64,000 bases of DNA from Ignavibacteriota bacterium (GCA_019637995.1 JAHBUQ010000005.1:83726-147725), one strand, 5' to 3'; counted from the stretch's first letter, positions 18,491-25,267 are shown. Notes: a model not told the origin generated them from the letters alone. Program-made: numbers and translations.

Positions 18491-18604
18491 TTGCTTCTCC
18501 GAGCAATATTGCCTAAAGTTGTTTCAAGGGTAATATTGCCGATGGGTTGAGCTGGAAACGGCTCCGCCTCCCGAATGTGTATTGAATTGGAAAGGAGAAG
18601 GCAA
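18491..18604 (+). promoter_or_regulatory. Moco-family (molybdenum/tungsten cofactor) riboswitch aptamer
   Basis: The segment folds as a closed multi-helix element. P1 pairs TTGCTTCTCC (18491-18500) with GGAGAAGGCAA (18594-18604, one bulge). A ten-pair helix joins CAATATTGCC (18504-18513) and GGTAATATTG (18529-18538). A small hairpin pairs GAGC (18549-18552) with GCTC (18561-18564). The conserved-looking strings are ATTGCC..GGG, CGCCTCCCG at 18565-18573 and TGGAAAGGAG at 18588-18597. From memory, the E. coli moaA leader has the same order: ATTGCC, GGG, hairpin, CGCCTCCCG, hairpin, TGGAAAGG. The family senses Moco or the tungsten analogue. It controls the operon starting at 18711. Confidence 0.8.
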
Positions 18605-18710
18605 TTAAGGAAAGATGTTAAAAAAACATCTCTATTACGTTATTGAATATAACGTTAATATGGCAATCTTTAAAGCCTTTTCCAAATTATATTTAGGAAA
18701 GGTTTTTTTT
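18605..18710 (+). terminator. expression platform: terminator-like hairpin that contains the ribosome-binding site
   Basis: Two small hairpins (AGATGT 18613-18618 with ACATCT 18626-18631; ACGTTAT 18637-18643 with ATAACGT 18649-18655) precede a stronger one. CCTTTTCC at 18676-18683 pairs with GGAAAGG at 18696-18702 with one bulged T, extended inward by AAAT/ATTT, and is followed by eight T at 18703-18710. The same 3' arm holds AGGAAAGG, an ideal Shine-Dalgarno eight bases before ATG 18711. The hairpin could therefore stop transcription or block translation. Confidence 0.75.
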
Positions 18711-19322
18711 ATGAAATTTGTTGAAAATAATCTTAGCAAAACCGATATTTACCGCTCCGCTGTTTTTGGAGTGGTATGGGGAATAATTGAGATTACAGCC
18801 GGCAATGCACTTCATTTGGCAAAAATACCTTTTCGGGGATTCTTACTATCATTTATTGCCGCTATAATTTTGGTTACAGCAAAAGGAATAATTCAATACA
18901 AGGGGTCTTTAATTGTTATAGGCATCATCTGTGCAACGCTGAAAACAGCTACAACGGGCGCATTTTTAATCAATCCTATAGCGGCAATTTTATTAGAAAG
19001 TTTTGTTGCTGAACTTATTTTTTTGTTTTTAAGAATTACACCATTTAGCAGTATTGTTGCAGGGAGTGCTGTCCTGCTCTATACATTTCTGCACTCACTT
19101 GCAGCTCAACTGTTTTTCTTCGGCGTTGATATTATCACTTTCTATGACAAAACTTTTTCTACTCTTTTCAGTAATATTGAATCTCATGATTTCAGTATAG
19201 CTATTGTAGTATTGAGCATTTATGGTATTCTTCATATTTTTGTGGGCGGCATCGTCGGTTTGACAGGATACAGATTTTCCAAACGCACTTTGAAGCATAT
19301 CGAACAGTTGCAAAATGGATAA
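18711..19322 (+). CDS. ECF S-component-like integral membrane protein
   Basis: The 203-residue protein has about six membrane helices. Distinct motifs are GVVWGIIEITAGNALHL in the first helix, IPFRG just after, and NPIAAILLESFVAELIF in the fourth. Size, helix number and the Gly/Glu/His-containing first helix recall substrate-binding S components of energy-coupling-factor transporters, though I cannot name the exact family. I start at ATG 18711 because AGGAAAGG lies eight bases upstream; a longer in-frame reading from 18615 would run through the riboswitch hairpins. It is the first gene of a four-gene overlapping operon under the Moco-type riboswitch, so its likely substrate is a molybdenum- or tungsten-related molecule. 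That last step is inference. Confidence 0.55.
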   Translation: MKFVENNLSKTDIYRSAVFGVVWGIIEITAGNALHLAKIPFRGFLLSFIAAIILVTAKGIIQYKGSLIVIGIICATLKTATTGAFLINPIAAILLESFVAELIFLFLRITPFSSIVAGSAVLLYTFLHSLAAQLFFFGVDIITFYDKTFSTLFSNIESHDFSIAIVVLSIYGILHIFVGGIVGLTGYRFSKRTLKHIEQLQNG

Positions 19323-19905
19323 ATTAGCCGCAAAATATCGAATAATCAATCAAATGTACAAAAAGGCGTTTATTATTCCGCTAATATTGATTGTTTGTAC
19401 TTTTATTCTGCCATTCAATTATAATCTTTTTTTATTCAGCTTCTATATAATTTTCCTTACAATATCAAGTCCTTTTGCTTTCAAACGTTTAAACAGCTAT
19501 TTTTTGTGGGTATTTCTATTATTGACAATAGTTTTTTATCCTATGACTGAGTCTGAAAATAGTTTGAAAATATTTGGTGCAATTAATTATAATCTTGATT
19601 TGATGAAATCAAGTATAAGTATGGTAATGCGGGCAATTATGATTTTGACAGCACTATCATTATTGAATAATGCCAATCGAAATAACGATATAAATATTCT
19701 ATGGAGAAAAGTTGGTATTGATAATTACGAAGAGATTAAAACTGAAGTTGACGCTCTTGTACCAGTCATAAAAGGTCGGGCAAAAAATGTTTATAAGGAA
19801 TTAAAATCAGGAAAAAAAGAAAGCTTTATTGACTTGATTTCAAGGAATTTAGCTGAACTATTAATTAATCCTAATCAAAAATCCAAGGAGCAAGGTAATG
19901 ACTAA
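19315..19905 (+). CDS. small EcfT-like membrane protein
   Basis: The 196-residue protein has four predicted helices (about 19-36, 40-57, 62-78, 98-117) and a basic/acidic cytoplasmic tail. The order of features, a hydrophobic N-terminal half, MVMRAIMILTALSLL, then a polar segment with DALVPVIKGRAKNVYKELK, parallels the transmembrane (T) component of ECF transporters, whose C-terminal coupling helices end in an Ala-Arg-Gly motif; that exact motif is missing here. The start overlaps the previous stop by eight bases (ATGGATAA), suggesting translational coupling. No ECF-type ATPase is encoded nearby. The T-component reading is tentative; it could also be an unrelated helper membrane protein. Confidence 0.4.
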   Translation: MDKLAAKYRIINQMYKKAFIIPLILIVCTFILPFNYNLFLFSFYIIFLTISSPFAFKRLNSYFLWVFLLLTIVFYPMTESENSLKIFGAINYNLDLMKSSISMVMRAIMILTALSLLNNANRNNDINILWRKVGIDNYEEIKTEVDALVPVIKGRAKNVYKELKSGKKESFIDLISRNLAELLINPNQKSKEQGND

Positions 19906-21841
19906 AACTCTACTCGCTTTAATTATAATGCTTTTTTGCTTAAATTTAAATACTGCTTTTTCAAAAGACAGCGTAAAAGTTTTTTACACAGGCGAGCTTG
20001 TTGTTTTGCCAGCTGACGAGCCGCTGAATCTTACAAGCCGCATAAGTGAAATATCAATCAGTGAAATTACTGCTGATAGATTTCTGACAGTTGACAATGT
20101 TCTGCAATTTTCGCAAGGTATAATTTTCCAGAAGAATACCCGAAATGAAGCTTTTATACGACTTAGGGGCTATGACCAGAGGCAGATTGGTATTTTTTTC
20201 GATGGTGTTCCAATCAGCAGTCCTTATGATGGGGCTTTGGATTTGAGCATTTTCTCTCTAAGTAATGTTTCTAAAATCAATATTTCCCGAAATATGCCTT
20301 CTATGTATTATGGCTCTAACAGCATTGGCGGAACGATTAACATTGTAACTGATAATATATATAAATCAAATTCGGTTTATGGAAATGTTCAGGTTGGTGA
20401 AATTAGCGATTCTTATCAATTGGGATTTGATTATAATTTATCGAAATTTTCATTTCAGGTAAATGCAAATTATATATCCAATAATAATTTCCGTTGCGCT
20501 GATCCTGATGATATGTTCTCAACACAAGTTGTGCCAAATAGTAAAAGTAATATGCTGAATACCTACGCAAAAGTAGGATTTGTCGCATCTGATAATTCTA
20601 TTTTTTCACTTTCATATCTTTTGGGCAGGGCTGATAAGCAAATTCCTGTAAATCAGCTTACTACCAGACCACGCTACTGGCAGATGCCTGAAATTAACCG
20701 TGATATTGTGAATTTCACTCATTATTATAAGCTAAGTGAGGCATTCACTGTACGTGGAAATGTTTATTATGAAAAGAGTTATAATCTGTTAAAATCTTTT
20801 GATGACAGTACATTTTCCTCGCAGAATGCACGCAGTTCGTTTAGCTCAATTTATGATGACTATAAATTCGGCGGAAATTTAATTACTGAAATCAATACAG
20901 GACTTGCAGATTTGACAAAATTATCAATAAATTATCAGCTTGATAATCACAGGGCGCAGGCAAATACCGGACTGGACTGGACAGAATACGAAACAAGTAT
21001 GATGACACTCGCAGCAGAGCAGAATTTCAGTTATGATAAATTCACTGCACTTGCCGGTTTGAGCTATGATATGCTCGTGCCTCATAATGCAAATGGTAAT
21101 GAATTACGTGAAAATGCAAATAACCTAAACTATCACTTGGGGACATCATACCGCTTTGATGAAATCAACATTTTTGCTAATATTTCGATGAAAAGCCGCT
21201 TCCCGACTCAAAAAGAATTCTACTCCGAAATTTCGGGTACAGCTCTTCAAAATCCGAACTTAAAAGCCGAAACAGGGCAGAATGTCGAGTTGGGATTTAC
21301 ATATTATCCCGAGAAGATTCAGGATATATCATTTTCCGGAAGTATTTATCATAATAATGTTTCCAACTTAATCGAAGTAGTTTTTCTACCAGATAATTTC
21401 CGCCAATTCCAGAATTTTGGAAAAGCAGTATTCACTGGTGCAGAAATTAAAACTGATTACCGTAAAGAAAATTATTTTTTATCTCTCGGATATAGCTATT
21501 TGAGTGCTGAAAATCTAAGTGATAATGCCGAAGCCAAAACTATGGTAAACAGACCAATGCACACTTTAATATTTTCCGGCTCTGTAAGTATATTTAAATA
21601 TTACAACATATATCTTGATGGACTGTATTATCTGGAGCAATATACAAATAATCCTGATACACGTAAAATCGAAAAGCTAGATGATTATATTCTGCTTAAT
21701 CTCTCGCTTGACAGAAATTTCAAATACCATTCATTTTATTTTGTTTTTAATAATTTACTTAATCAGTTTTACTATACAGAGTGGGGGCTTCCGCAACAGG
21801 GCTTCAGCTTTCAGGCAGGTGTTCGTCTAAACGTAAGATGA
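19898..21841 (+). CDS. TonB-dependent outer-membrane receptor
   Basis: The 647-residue protein has a signal peptide (to about residue 23, NTAFSKD) and no long TonB-box-like extension. A plug domain at about residues 50-155 contains RLRGYDQRQIGIFFDGVPI and the conserved YYGSNSIGGTINIVT. The remainder is a 22-strand type barrel ending FQAGVRLNVR. Such receptors import scarce metal complexes and cofactors across the outer membrane. AAGGAG precedes ATG 19898, and the start overlaps the upstream gene by eight bases. Position under a Moco-type riboswitch suggests molybdate, tungstate or a pterin cofactor as cargo; this is inference. BtuB-like cobalamin receptors are the closest general type by look. 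Confidence 0.85.
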   Translation: MTKTLLALIIMLFCLNLNTAFSKDSVKVFYTGELVVLPADEPLNLTSRISEISISEITADRFLTVDNVLQFSQGIIFQKNTRNEAFIRLRGYDQRQIGIFFDGVPISSPYDGALDLSIFSLSNVSKINISRNMPSMYYGSNSIGGTINIVTDNIYKSNSVYGNVQVGEISDSYQLGFDYNLSKFSFQVNANYISNNNFRCADPDDMFSTQVVPNSKSNMLNTYAKVGFVASDNSIFSLSYLLGRADKQIPVNQLTTRPRYWQMPEINRDIVNFTHYYKLSEAFTVRGNVYYEKSYNLLKSFDDSTFSSQNARSSFSSIYDDYKFGGNLITEINTGLADLTKLSINYQLDNHRAQANTGLDWTEYETSMMTLAAEQNFSYDKFTALAGLSYDMLVPHNANGNELRENANNLNYHLGTSYRFDEINIFANISMKSRFPTQKEFYSEISGTALQNPNLKAETGQNVELGFTYYPEKIQDISFSGSIYHNNVSNLIEVVFLPDNFRQFQNFGKAVFTGAEIKTDYRKENYFLSLGYSYLSAENLSDNAEAKTMVNRPMHTLIFSGSVSIFKYYNIYLDGLYYLEQYTNNPDTRKIEKLDDYILLNLSLDRNFKYHSFYFVFNNLLNQFYYTEWGLPQQGFSFQAGVRLNVR

Positions 21842-22365
21842 GAATAATAATCATAACAGGTAATAAATCAGCCGGCAAGACTACGCTTGTCGGCTCTTTG
21901 ATTTCGCGTGCAGAGCAATCGAATTTGAATTTCGATGGAATAATATCACGAGCAGTTTTTGATTTCAAAGGGGAGAAAACGGGCTTTGAATCTGTCAGAT
22001 TATCGGATAAAAAAACTGAATTACTTTGTCATAGCGGACTTGTTGCTAAAACTTCCACATTCAAATATGGTTTCAGTGCTCAGGCGTTTTCATTAGGCGA
22101 GTCATTTACAGGTGATAATTTCCCTGAGACATTTTTTCTTGATGAAGTCGGAATTCTTGAAGCAGACAATCAGGGCTGGTCTGAATTACTAAGAAGATTA
22201 CTGAAATCAAATGTAAAGGTTCTTGTTCTGAGTTTGAGGTTAAGTGTACTGGATAAAATAATTGAATTATATCAATTTCATAATTCAATAGTTTATAAAA
22301 TTGATTCTGAAAATGAAATTGCAAAGCTGACTGATGAAATATCAGCTCAAATTTCTATTGATTAG
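21838..22365 (+). CDS. THEP1-like P-loop NTPase
   Basis: The 175-residue protein starts MRIIIITGNKSAGKTT, a clear Walker A, and has FFLDEVGILE at about residues 98-107 as Walker B with the Asp-Glu-Val-Gly pattern of the THEP1 nucleoside triphosphatase family. The ATG overlaps the receptor stop (ATGA at 21838-21841), indicating coupling; an in-frame reading 60 bases upstream would lie inside the receptor gene and is not used. Characterised THEP1 proteins hydrolyse nucleoside triphosphates; related DUF2478 NTPases are known near molybdenum transport genes. Here it may energise or regulate the membrane components of the operon, but it lacks the ABC signature needed for an ECF ATPase. Confidence 0.72.
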   Translation: MRIIIITGNKSAGKTTLVGSLISRAEQSNLNFDGIISRAVFDFKGEKTGFESVRLSDKKTELLCHSGLVAKTSTFKYGFSAQAFSLGESFTGDNFPETFFLDEVGILEADNQGWSELLRRLLKSNVKVLVLSLRLSVLDKIIELYQFHNSIVYKIDSENEIAKLTDEISAQISID

Positions 22366-22710
22366 TTCGGTATCGGCATAGTCCTTTTTCAGGTGATTGC
22401 TGTTCATTACTTATAATCTTGAAAGTATAACCTTTCGGAGAATCAGAAATTGTTAAAGATCAAACACCCACCTACAATTAAAGCACTTAGCGGGTAATTT
22501 AAGGGCTTTGATGACCGGATGTAATAAAGAATTCATTTGCTGTAAAACACTTGAATAATTTACTCCAATTTTATAAAATTATACGGCACAGGTGATATGC
22601 CAATACCATACATTTCAAACAATCCGCGAACAAAATCTTTAGATTCTGTACTAATTCAACTTTGAATTACAAAAATAATAACACTAAGCTACTGATTATC
22701 TGTATAAGAT
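22366..22710 (-). pseudogene. non-coding stretch with short coding-like remnants
   Basis: No intact gene fits here. On the minus strand two short peptides look like ends of former proteins: one of about 31 residues starting SDSPKGYTFK and ending at TAG near 22352-22354, and one of about 31 residues containing FVRGLFEMYGIGISPVPYNF and ending at TAA near 22559. Both have stops close upstream. I cannot name a parent gene. The neighbouring genes on the left side of the accessory patch are also damaged, which supports decay. Confidence 0.35.
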
Positions 22711-23640
22711 TCAAAAGAATAATCCAGCGAAAACTCTAATTTTTAATCCAATCCTTGAAAAATCAAAAAAATGATCATTGAGATAATAATGATTATAATT
22801 ACCAAAAAGAGTAAATGTTAACATGTCAATATACTCAGGAATAGCTGCTGTACCGTTCATGTCTTTTGCACTTACAGGATATAGCATAAACCTTTCCTTA
22901 AAAAAAGAATAGTCTATCTCAATACTGTTTTCTAATGCATTATATCCTTGTGAAAAAAATAATGTTCTGTAGTTTGAATTTAGCTTAATCTTCAGATTTC
23001 TTGTTTGATATCTAATGTTTGGTCCAATTTCAAAGTCTAAACCATTAAATGCAGTATTCATATTTAGGTTTGCAGGAATATTTGAATTGTTAAATTCCAA
23101 AGTGCTATAACCTGTTTTAAAATATAATCCAAAAATTAATATATTTTCGAAATTTCTGATTAAATCCTTACCATAACCAAAGCCTATTTTAAACCATTGA
23201 TAATTCTTGTCATACAGCACATCTCTTCTCAAATTTATTAAATCATAAAAGGAATAAAATATGTAAGAATTATGAAAATATGAGTATTCTTTACGGGTTG
23301 TCTCAAAAAATGACTCCTCAAATTGAATTAAATTAAAATTAAATGAATTAACATTATTGCCATGATTTAATCCTAATCTGAGTACGTCAACATTCCTAAA
23401 AAATGCAATGTTATTCTGTGACAATACTTTTCTATGTCCCGAAAATCCGATATCAAAAGAGTAAATAGTACTTTCAGAATTGATGTTATTATCAATATTA
23501 TATTCAGCAAAAAAATTACTTTTGAAAATGAATAGTAAATCACTTGATTAAGCGGGATATTGAATTAATAAAAGTAATAGTAATAATTTTATTATTACTT
23601 TTCTATTATTTACTTTTTTAATATAATTAAAGCATTTAGA
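22711..23640 (-). pseudogene. beta-barrel outer-membrane protein gene, broken at its signal peptide
   Basis: From 23547 down to 22711 the minus strand encodes a strand-rich sequence ending RIGLKIRVFAGLFF, typical of a small outer-membrane barrel. The same frame continues upstream across a TAA at 23548-23550 into KKVNNRKVIIKLLLLLLLI and QYPA, which reads as a signal peptide. The expected residue at the stop would be Gln (leaders here often end in Gln), so a single CAA to TAA change is the simplest explanation. No ATG, GTG or TTG precedes the leader in frame; ATA codons occupy the likely start. The gene therefore seems to have lost both its start codon and its frame continuity. A short internal start at TTG 23424 would give 237 residues without a leader. 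Confidence 0.65.
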
Positions 23641-23747
23641 AATATCAACCTCAATATTAGTATTATTATTACAAAATATCAAGCAACTATTTCGAACAAA
23701 TTGCTCTAAGCCATTGTAATATTAATTATTTAAAGTATAACCTCAAT

Positions 23748-24011
23748 TTAAGCATAAACCTTTTGTGGATTTTCGGGCATTATTGAAATTGAATAACCGT
23801 AATCCATTAAAATATCAATTTCAAGTTCAGAACAAAAATGAGTCATTTCAATTTCACGGTCTTCATCCATATCTGCTATTATATTAATCCAAATATGCTC
23901 AGGATCATCAGGTGATACTCCCAAATTCTTAAAAACAATTTCAGGATATACTGCTTTAACTTTTGCAAATAATTCTTCTATAAGTTGTTCTTGCTTTAGA
24001 TTTAGCCTCAT
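23748..24011 (-). CDS. small acidic protein paired with a HEPN gene
   Basis: The 87-residue protein is rich in Glu and Asp (DEDREIEMTHFCSELEID) and carries no motif I recognise; in particular it lacks the Gly-Ser and Asp-x-Asp motifs of MNT nucleotidyltransferase antitoxins. Its ATG at 24011-24009 overlaps the TAA of the HEPN reading frame (24013-24011), so the two were translated together. By position it is a candidate partner or antitoxin of the HEPN protein. Its own frame is intact although the HEPN partner is interrupted. Confidence 0.55.
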   Translation of the reverse strand: MRLNLKQEQLIEELFAKVKAVYPEIVFKNLGVSPDDPEHIWINIIADMDEDREIEMTHFCSELEIDILMDYGYSISIMPENPQKVYA

Positions 24012-24373
24012 TATATTACCTCTAAGATTATTTCAACAATTTCTTTTGCATTATTTAATTGTTCCTTTGCTTCTTTTTTACCAACCCCTGATTTGTAATC
24101 CGCAATATTCCTTTTCCTTTGCAATTCTCCTAAATATCCTTTGAATTTAGACGATATAATTTTTCATCTATTGAAATAATTTTCAGTAAATATCGAATGA
24201 ACAGGTTTATGCTCTATCTTTGGTTCAATACCAATAGATAATATTGCTGAGATAGCCGCATGGAAAGCGGCATAATAAGCCCTATTTGCAGATGCATTGA
24301 AAAATTCTTGCTCAAACAAGACTTCCGCGGCTCTAATATTTTCCAATGCTCTATTTCTAAAGGATTCTTTCAT
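24011..24373 (-). pseudogene. HEPN-domain protein (UPF0332-like) interrupted by an in-frame TGA
   Basis: Reading from ATG 24373, residues 1-69 give a HEPN domain start: ALENIRAAEVLFEQEFF and ANRAYYAAFHAA. A TGA at 24166-24164 interrupts the frame. Without changing frame the sequence continues with KIISSKFKGYLGELQRKRNI and ADYKSGVGKKEAKEQLNNA, matching the second half of a roughly 120-residue HEPN protein, including the Arg...Ala-Asp-Tyr region. CGA to TGA is one possible single change. HEPN proteins include ribonuclease toxins and partners of nucleotidyltransferases. TGA is used as a true stop elsewhere in the window (for example at 21841), so recoding is unlikely and this is most simply a recent pseudogene. 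Confidence 0.7.
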
Positions 24374-24413
24374 ATCTTCTTATACATATAATGATTTTAT
24401 CAAAAAAACGTAA

Positions 24414-24433
24414 TAAGCCACGCATACAAATAT
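24414..24433. repeat. 20-bp repeat, copy 1
   Basis: TAAGCCACGCATACAAATAT matches the sequence at 25248-25267 at 19 of 20 positions in the same orientation. The two copies flank the DUF2283 toxin-antitoxin-like pair. Confidence 0.6.
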
Positions 24434-24522
24434 TTTAAAACATTTTTTTTTCTAACTTACACTAACAACTTCCTTTTCAAAAGGTTTTGTAATTAACCTT
24501 ATGCGAATTAATTCAATTAGTA

Positions 24523-24756
24523 TTATACATCAATCTCTTCGTTTGCAAATCTTATACTTGTTAAAGGAAGAGATTCAAGGAATAAATCATTAAAATCAAT
24601 TTTGCTTTTTGCAGATAAAATTTCAAAACCGACTAAATTGCCTTGTATATCAAAATCGGCAATGAGCCCATCGGATATTTCAGCAGATTCAATGCTTGAT
24701 TTATCACTTAATATCATATAAAAAGTATCAGTATCTTCCAAATATTTCAATTTCAT
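24523..24756 (-). CDS. DUF2283 family protein, putative antitoxin
   Basis: The 77-residue protein starts MKLKYLEDTDTFYMILSDK, the typical beginning of DUF2283 proteins, and contains DFDIQGNLVGFEILSA, the second conserved strand pair. ATG 24756 is chosen because AGGAAA lies about ten bases upstream and family members start there; a longer in-frame reading would overlap the upstream gene. DUF2283 genes are often next to small BECR/RelE-like or DUF4258 genes and are treated as antitoxin candidates. The gap to the upstream partner is only four bases. Confidence 0.7.
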   Translation of the reverse strand: MKLKYLEDTDTFYMILSDKSSIESAEISDGLIADFDIQGNLVGFEILSAKSKIDFNDLFLESLPLTSIRFANEEIDV

Positions 24757-24760
24757 AATT

Positions 24761-25021
24761 TTATTTTCCTTTCTTTTCGAAGTCTCTGTCAAAAAATGCC
24801 GTTAAAATTGTTTCGTTATCTTTTTCTAATATGACACGCAAGTACTTGTTATATTTTTCTATATATGCCCAATATCTTACTCTTCCATCATCCTGTACTT
24901 CACGTTTTACATAATTATTCACGGCGAATTCACATAATTCCAAACTAAGATAGTCTCTTAACTTGGATGAATATTCATTATAATGCTTTGAAAACTTCAT
25001 TTTATTGTGAAAATTATTCAT
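24761..25021 (-). CDS. small basic protein upstream of DUF2283, putative toxin
   Basis: The protein of about 86 residues contains DDGRVRYWAYIEKYNKYLRV and TILTAFFDRDF, a pattern (aromatic strand, Arg-Val, then Ala-Phe-Phe-Asp-Arg) seen in small proteins paired with DUF2283 and reminiscent of DUF4258/BECR-fold toxins. The start is uncertain: ATG 25021 is used here, while TTG 25036 and ATG 25000 are also in frame. Toxic activity is inferred only from pairing and size. Confidence 0.55.
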   Translation of the reverse strand: MNNFHNKMKFSKHYNEYSSKLRDYLSLELCEFAVNNYVKREVQDDGRVRYWAYIEKYNKYLRVILEKDNETILTAFFDRDFEKKGK

Positions 25022-25155
25022 TTCTAAATTGTTCAATTTTCAACCTGCAAAATAATTCCAAATTTTTAAATAAAAAAATAATTATTGAAAAATATTACTT
25101 GCTTTGAATTATTTTATGTATGCAGAGAAAATGATGGGAAAATAAGTAAATGATG

Positions 25156-25215
25156 CTACTGACAAAATTAATATCGCCCCGTTTCCGGAGCGTGCCTTCC
25201 TGCCGTTCTACTGAC
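25156..25215. repeat. GC-rich extragenic element bounded by CTACTGAC direct repeats
   Basis: In strongly AT-rich surroundings, 25175-25206 is a GC-rich block (CGCCCCGTTTCCGGAGCG followed by TGCCTTCCTGCCG). CGCCCC at 25175-25180 and GGAGCG at 25187-25192 form a hairpin with one mismatch. The block lies between identical eight-base repeats CTACTGAC at 25156-25163 and 25208-25215. This looks like a small extragenic palindromic or MITE-like element. The rest of the gap 25022-25480 holds copy 2 of the 20-bp repeat and the terminator at 25427. Confidence 0.5.
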
Positions 25216-25247
25216 TAAAATTTGCGATTTTCAAGACAGAACGAAAG

Positions 25248-25267
25248 TAAGCCACGCTTACAAATAT
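25248..25267. repeat. 20-bp repeat, copy 2 (palindromic)
   Basis: TAAGCCACGCTTACAAATAT is the second copy of the 24414 repeat. With the preceding G it forms the perfect inverted repeat GTAAGC-CAC-GCTTAC at 25247-25261. Confidence 0.6.

Noticed and set aside
18481..18610. Cobalamin or TPP riboswitch before the TonB receptor operon
   Set aside because: TonB receptors suggested a B12 element, but the B12 box and the TPP 'CTGAGA' and 'ACCTGATCTGG' type strings are absent. The CGCCTCCCG and TGGAAAGGAG strings fit the Moco family better.
18615..18710. N-terminal extension of the S-like protein from ATG 18615 or 18660
   Set aside because: It would be translated through three hairpins of the expression platform, has no ribosome-binding site, and AGGAAAGG points to ATG 18711.
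23548..24166. Stop codon recoding (TAA or TGA read as an amino acid)
   Set aside because: Many intact genes end with TAA and TGA, for example TGA at 21841, and only two degraded genes have in-frame stops, so loss of function is simpler.
24164..24373. Complete 69-residue HEPN protein
   Set aside because: The family needs about 120 residues and the missing half follows in the same frame after the TGA, so it is treated as an interrupted gene.
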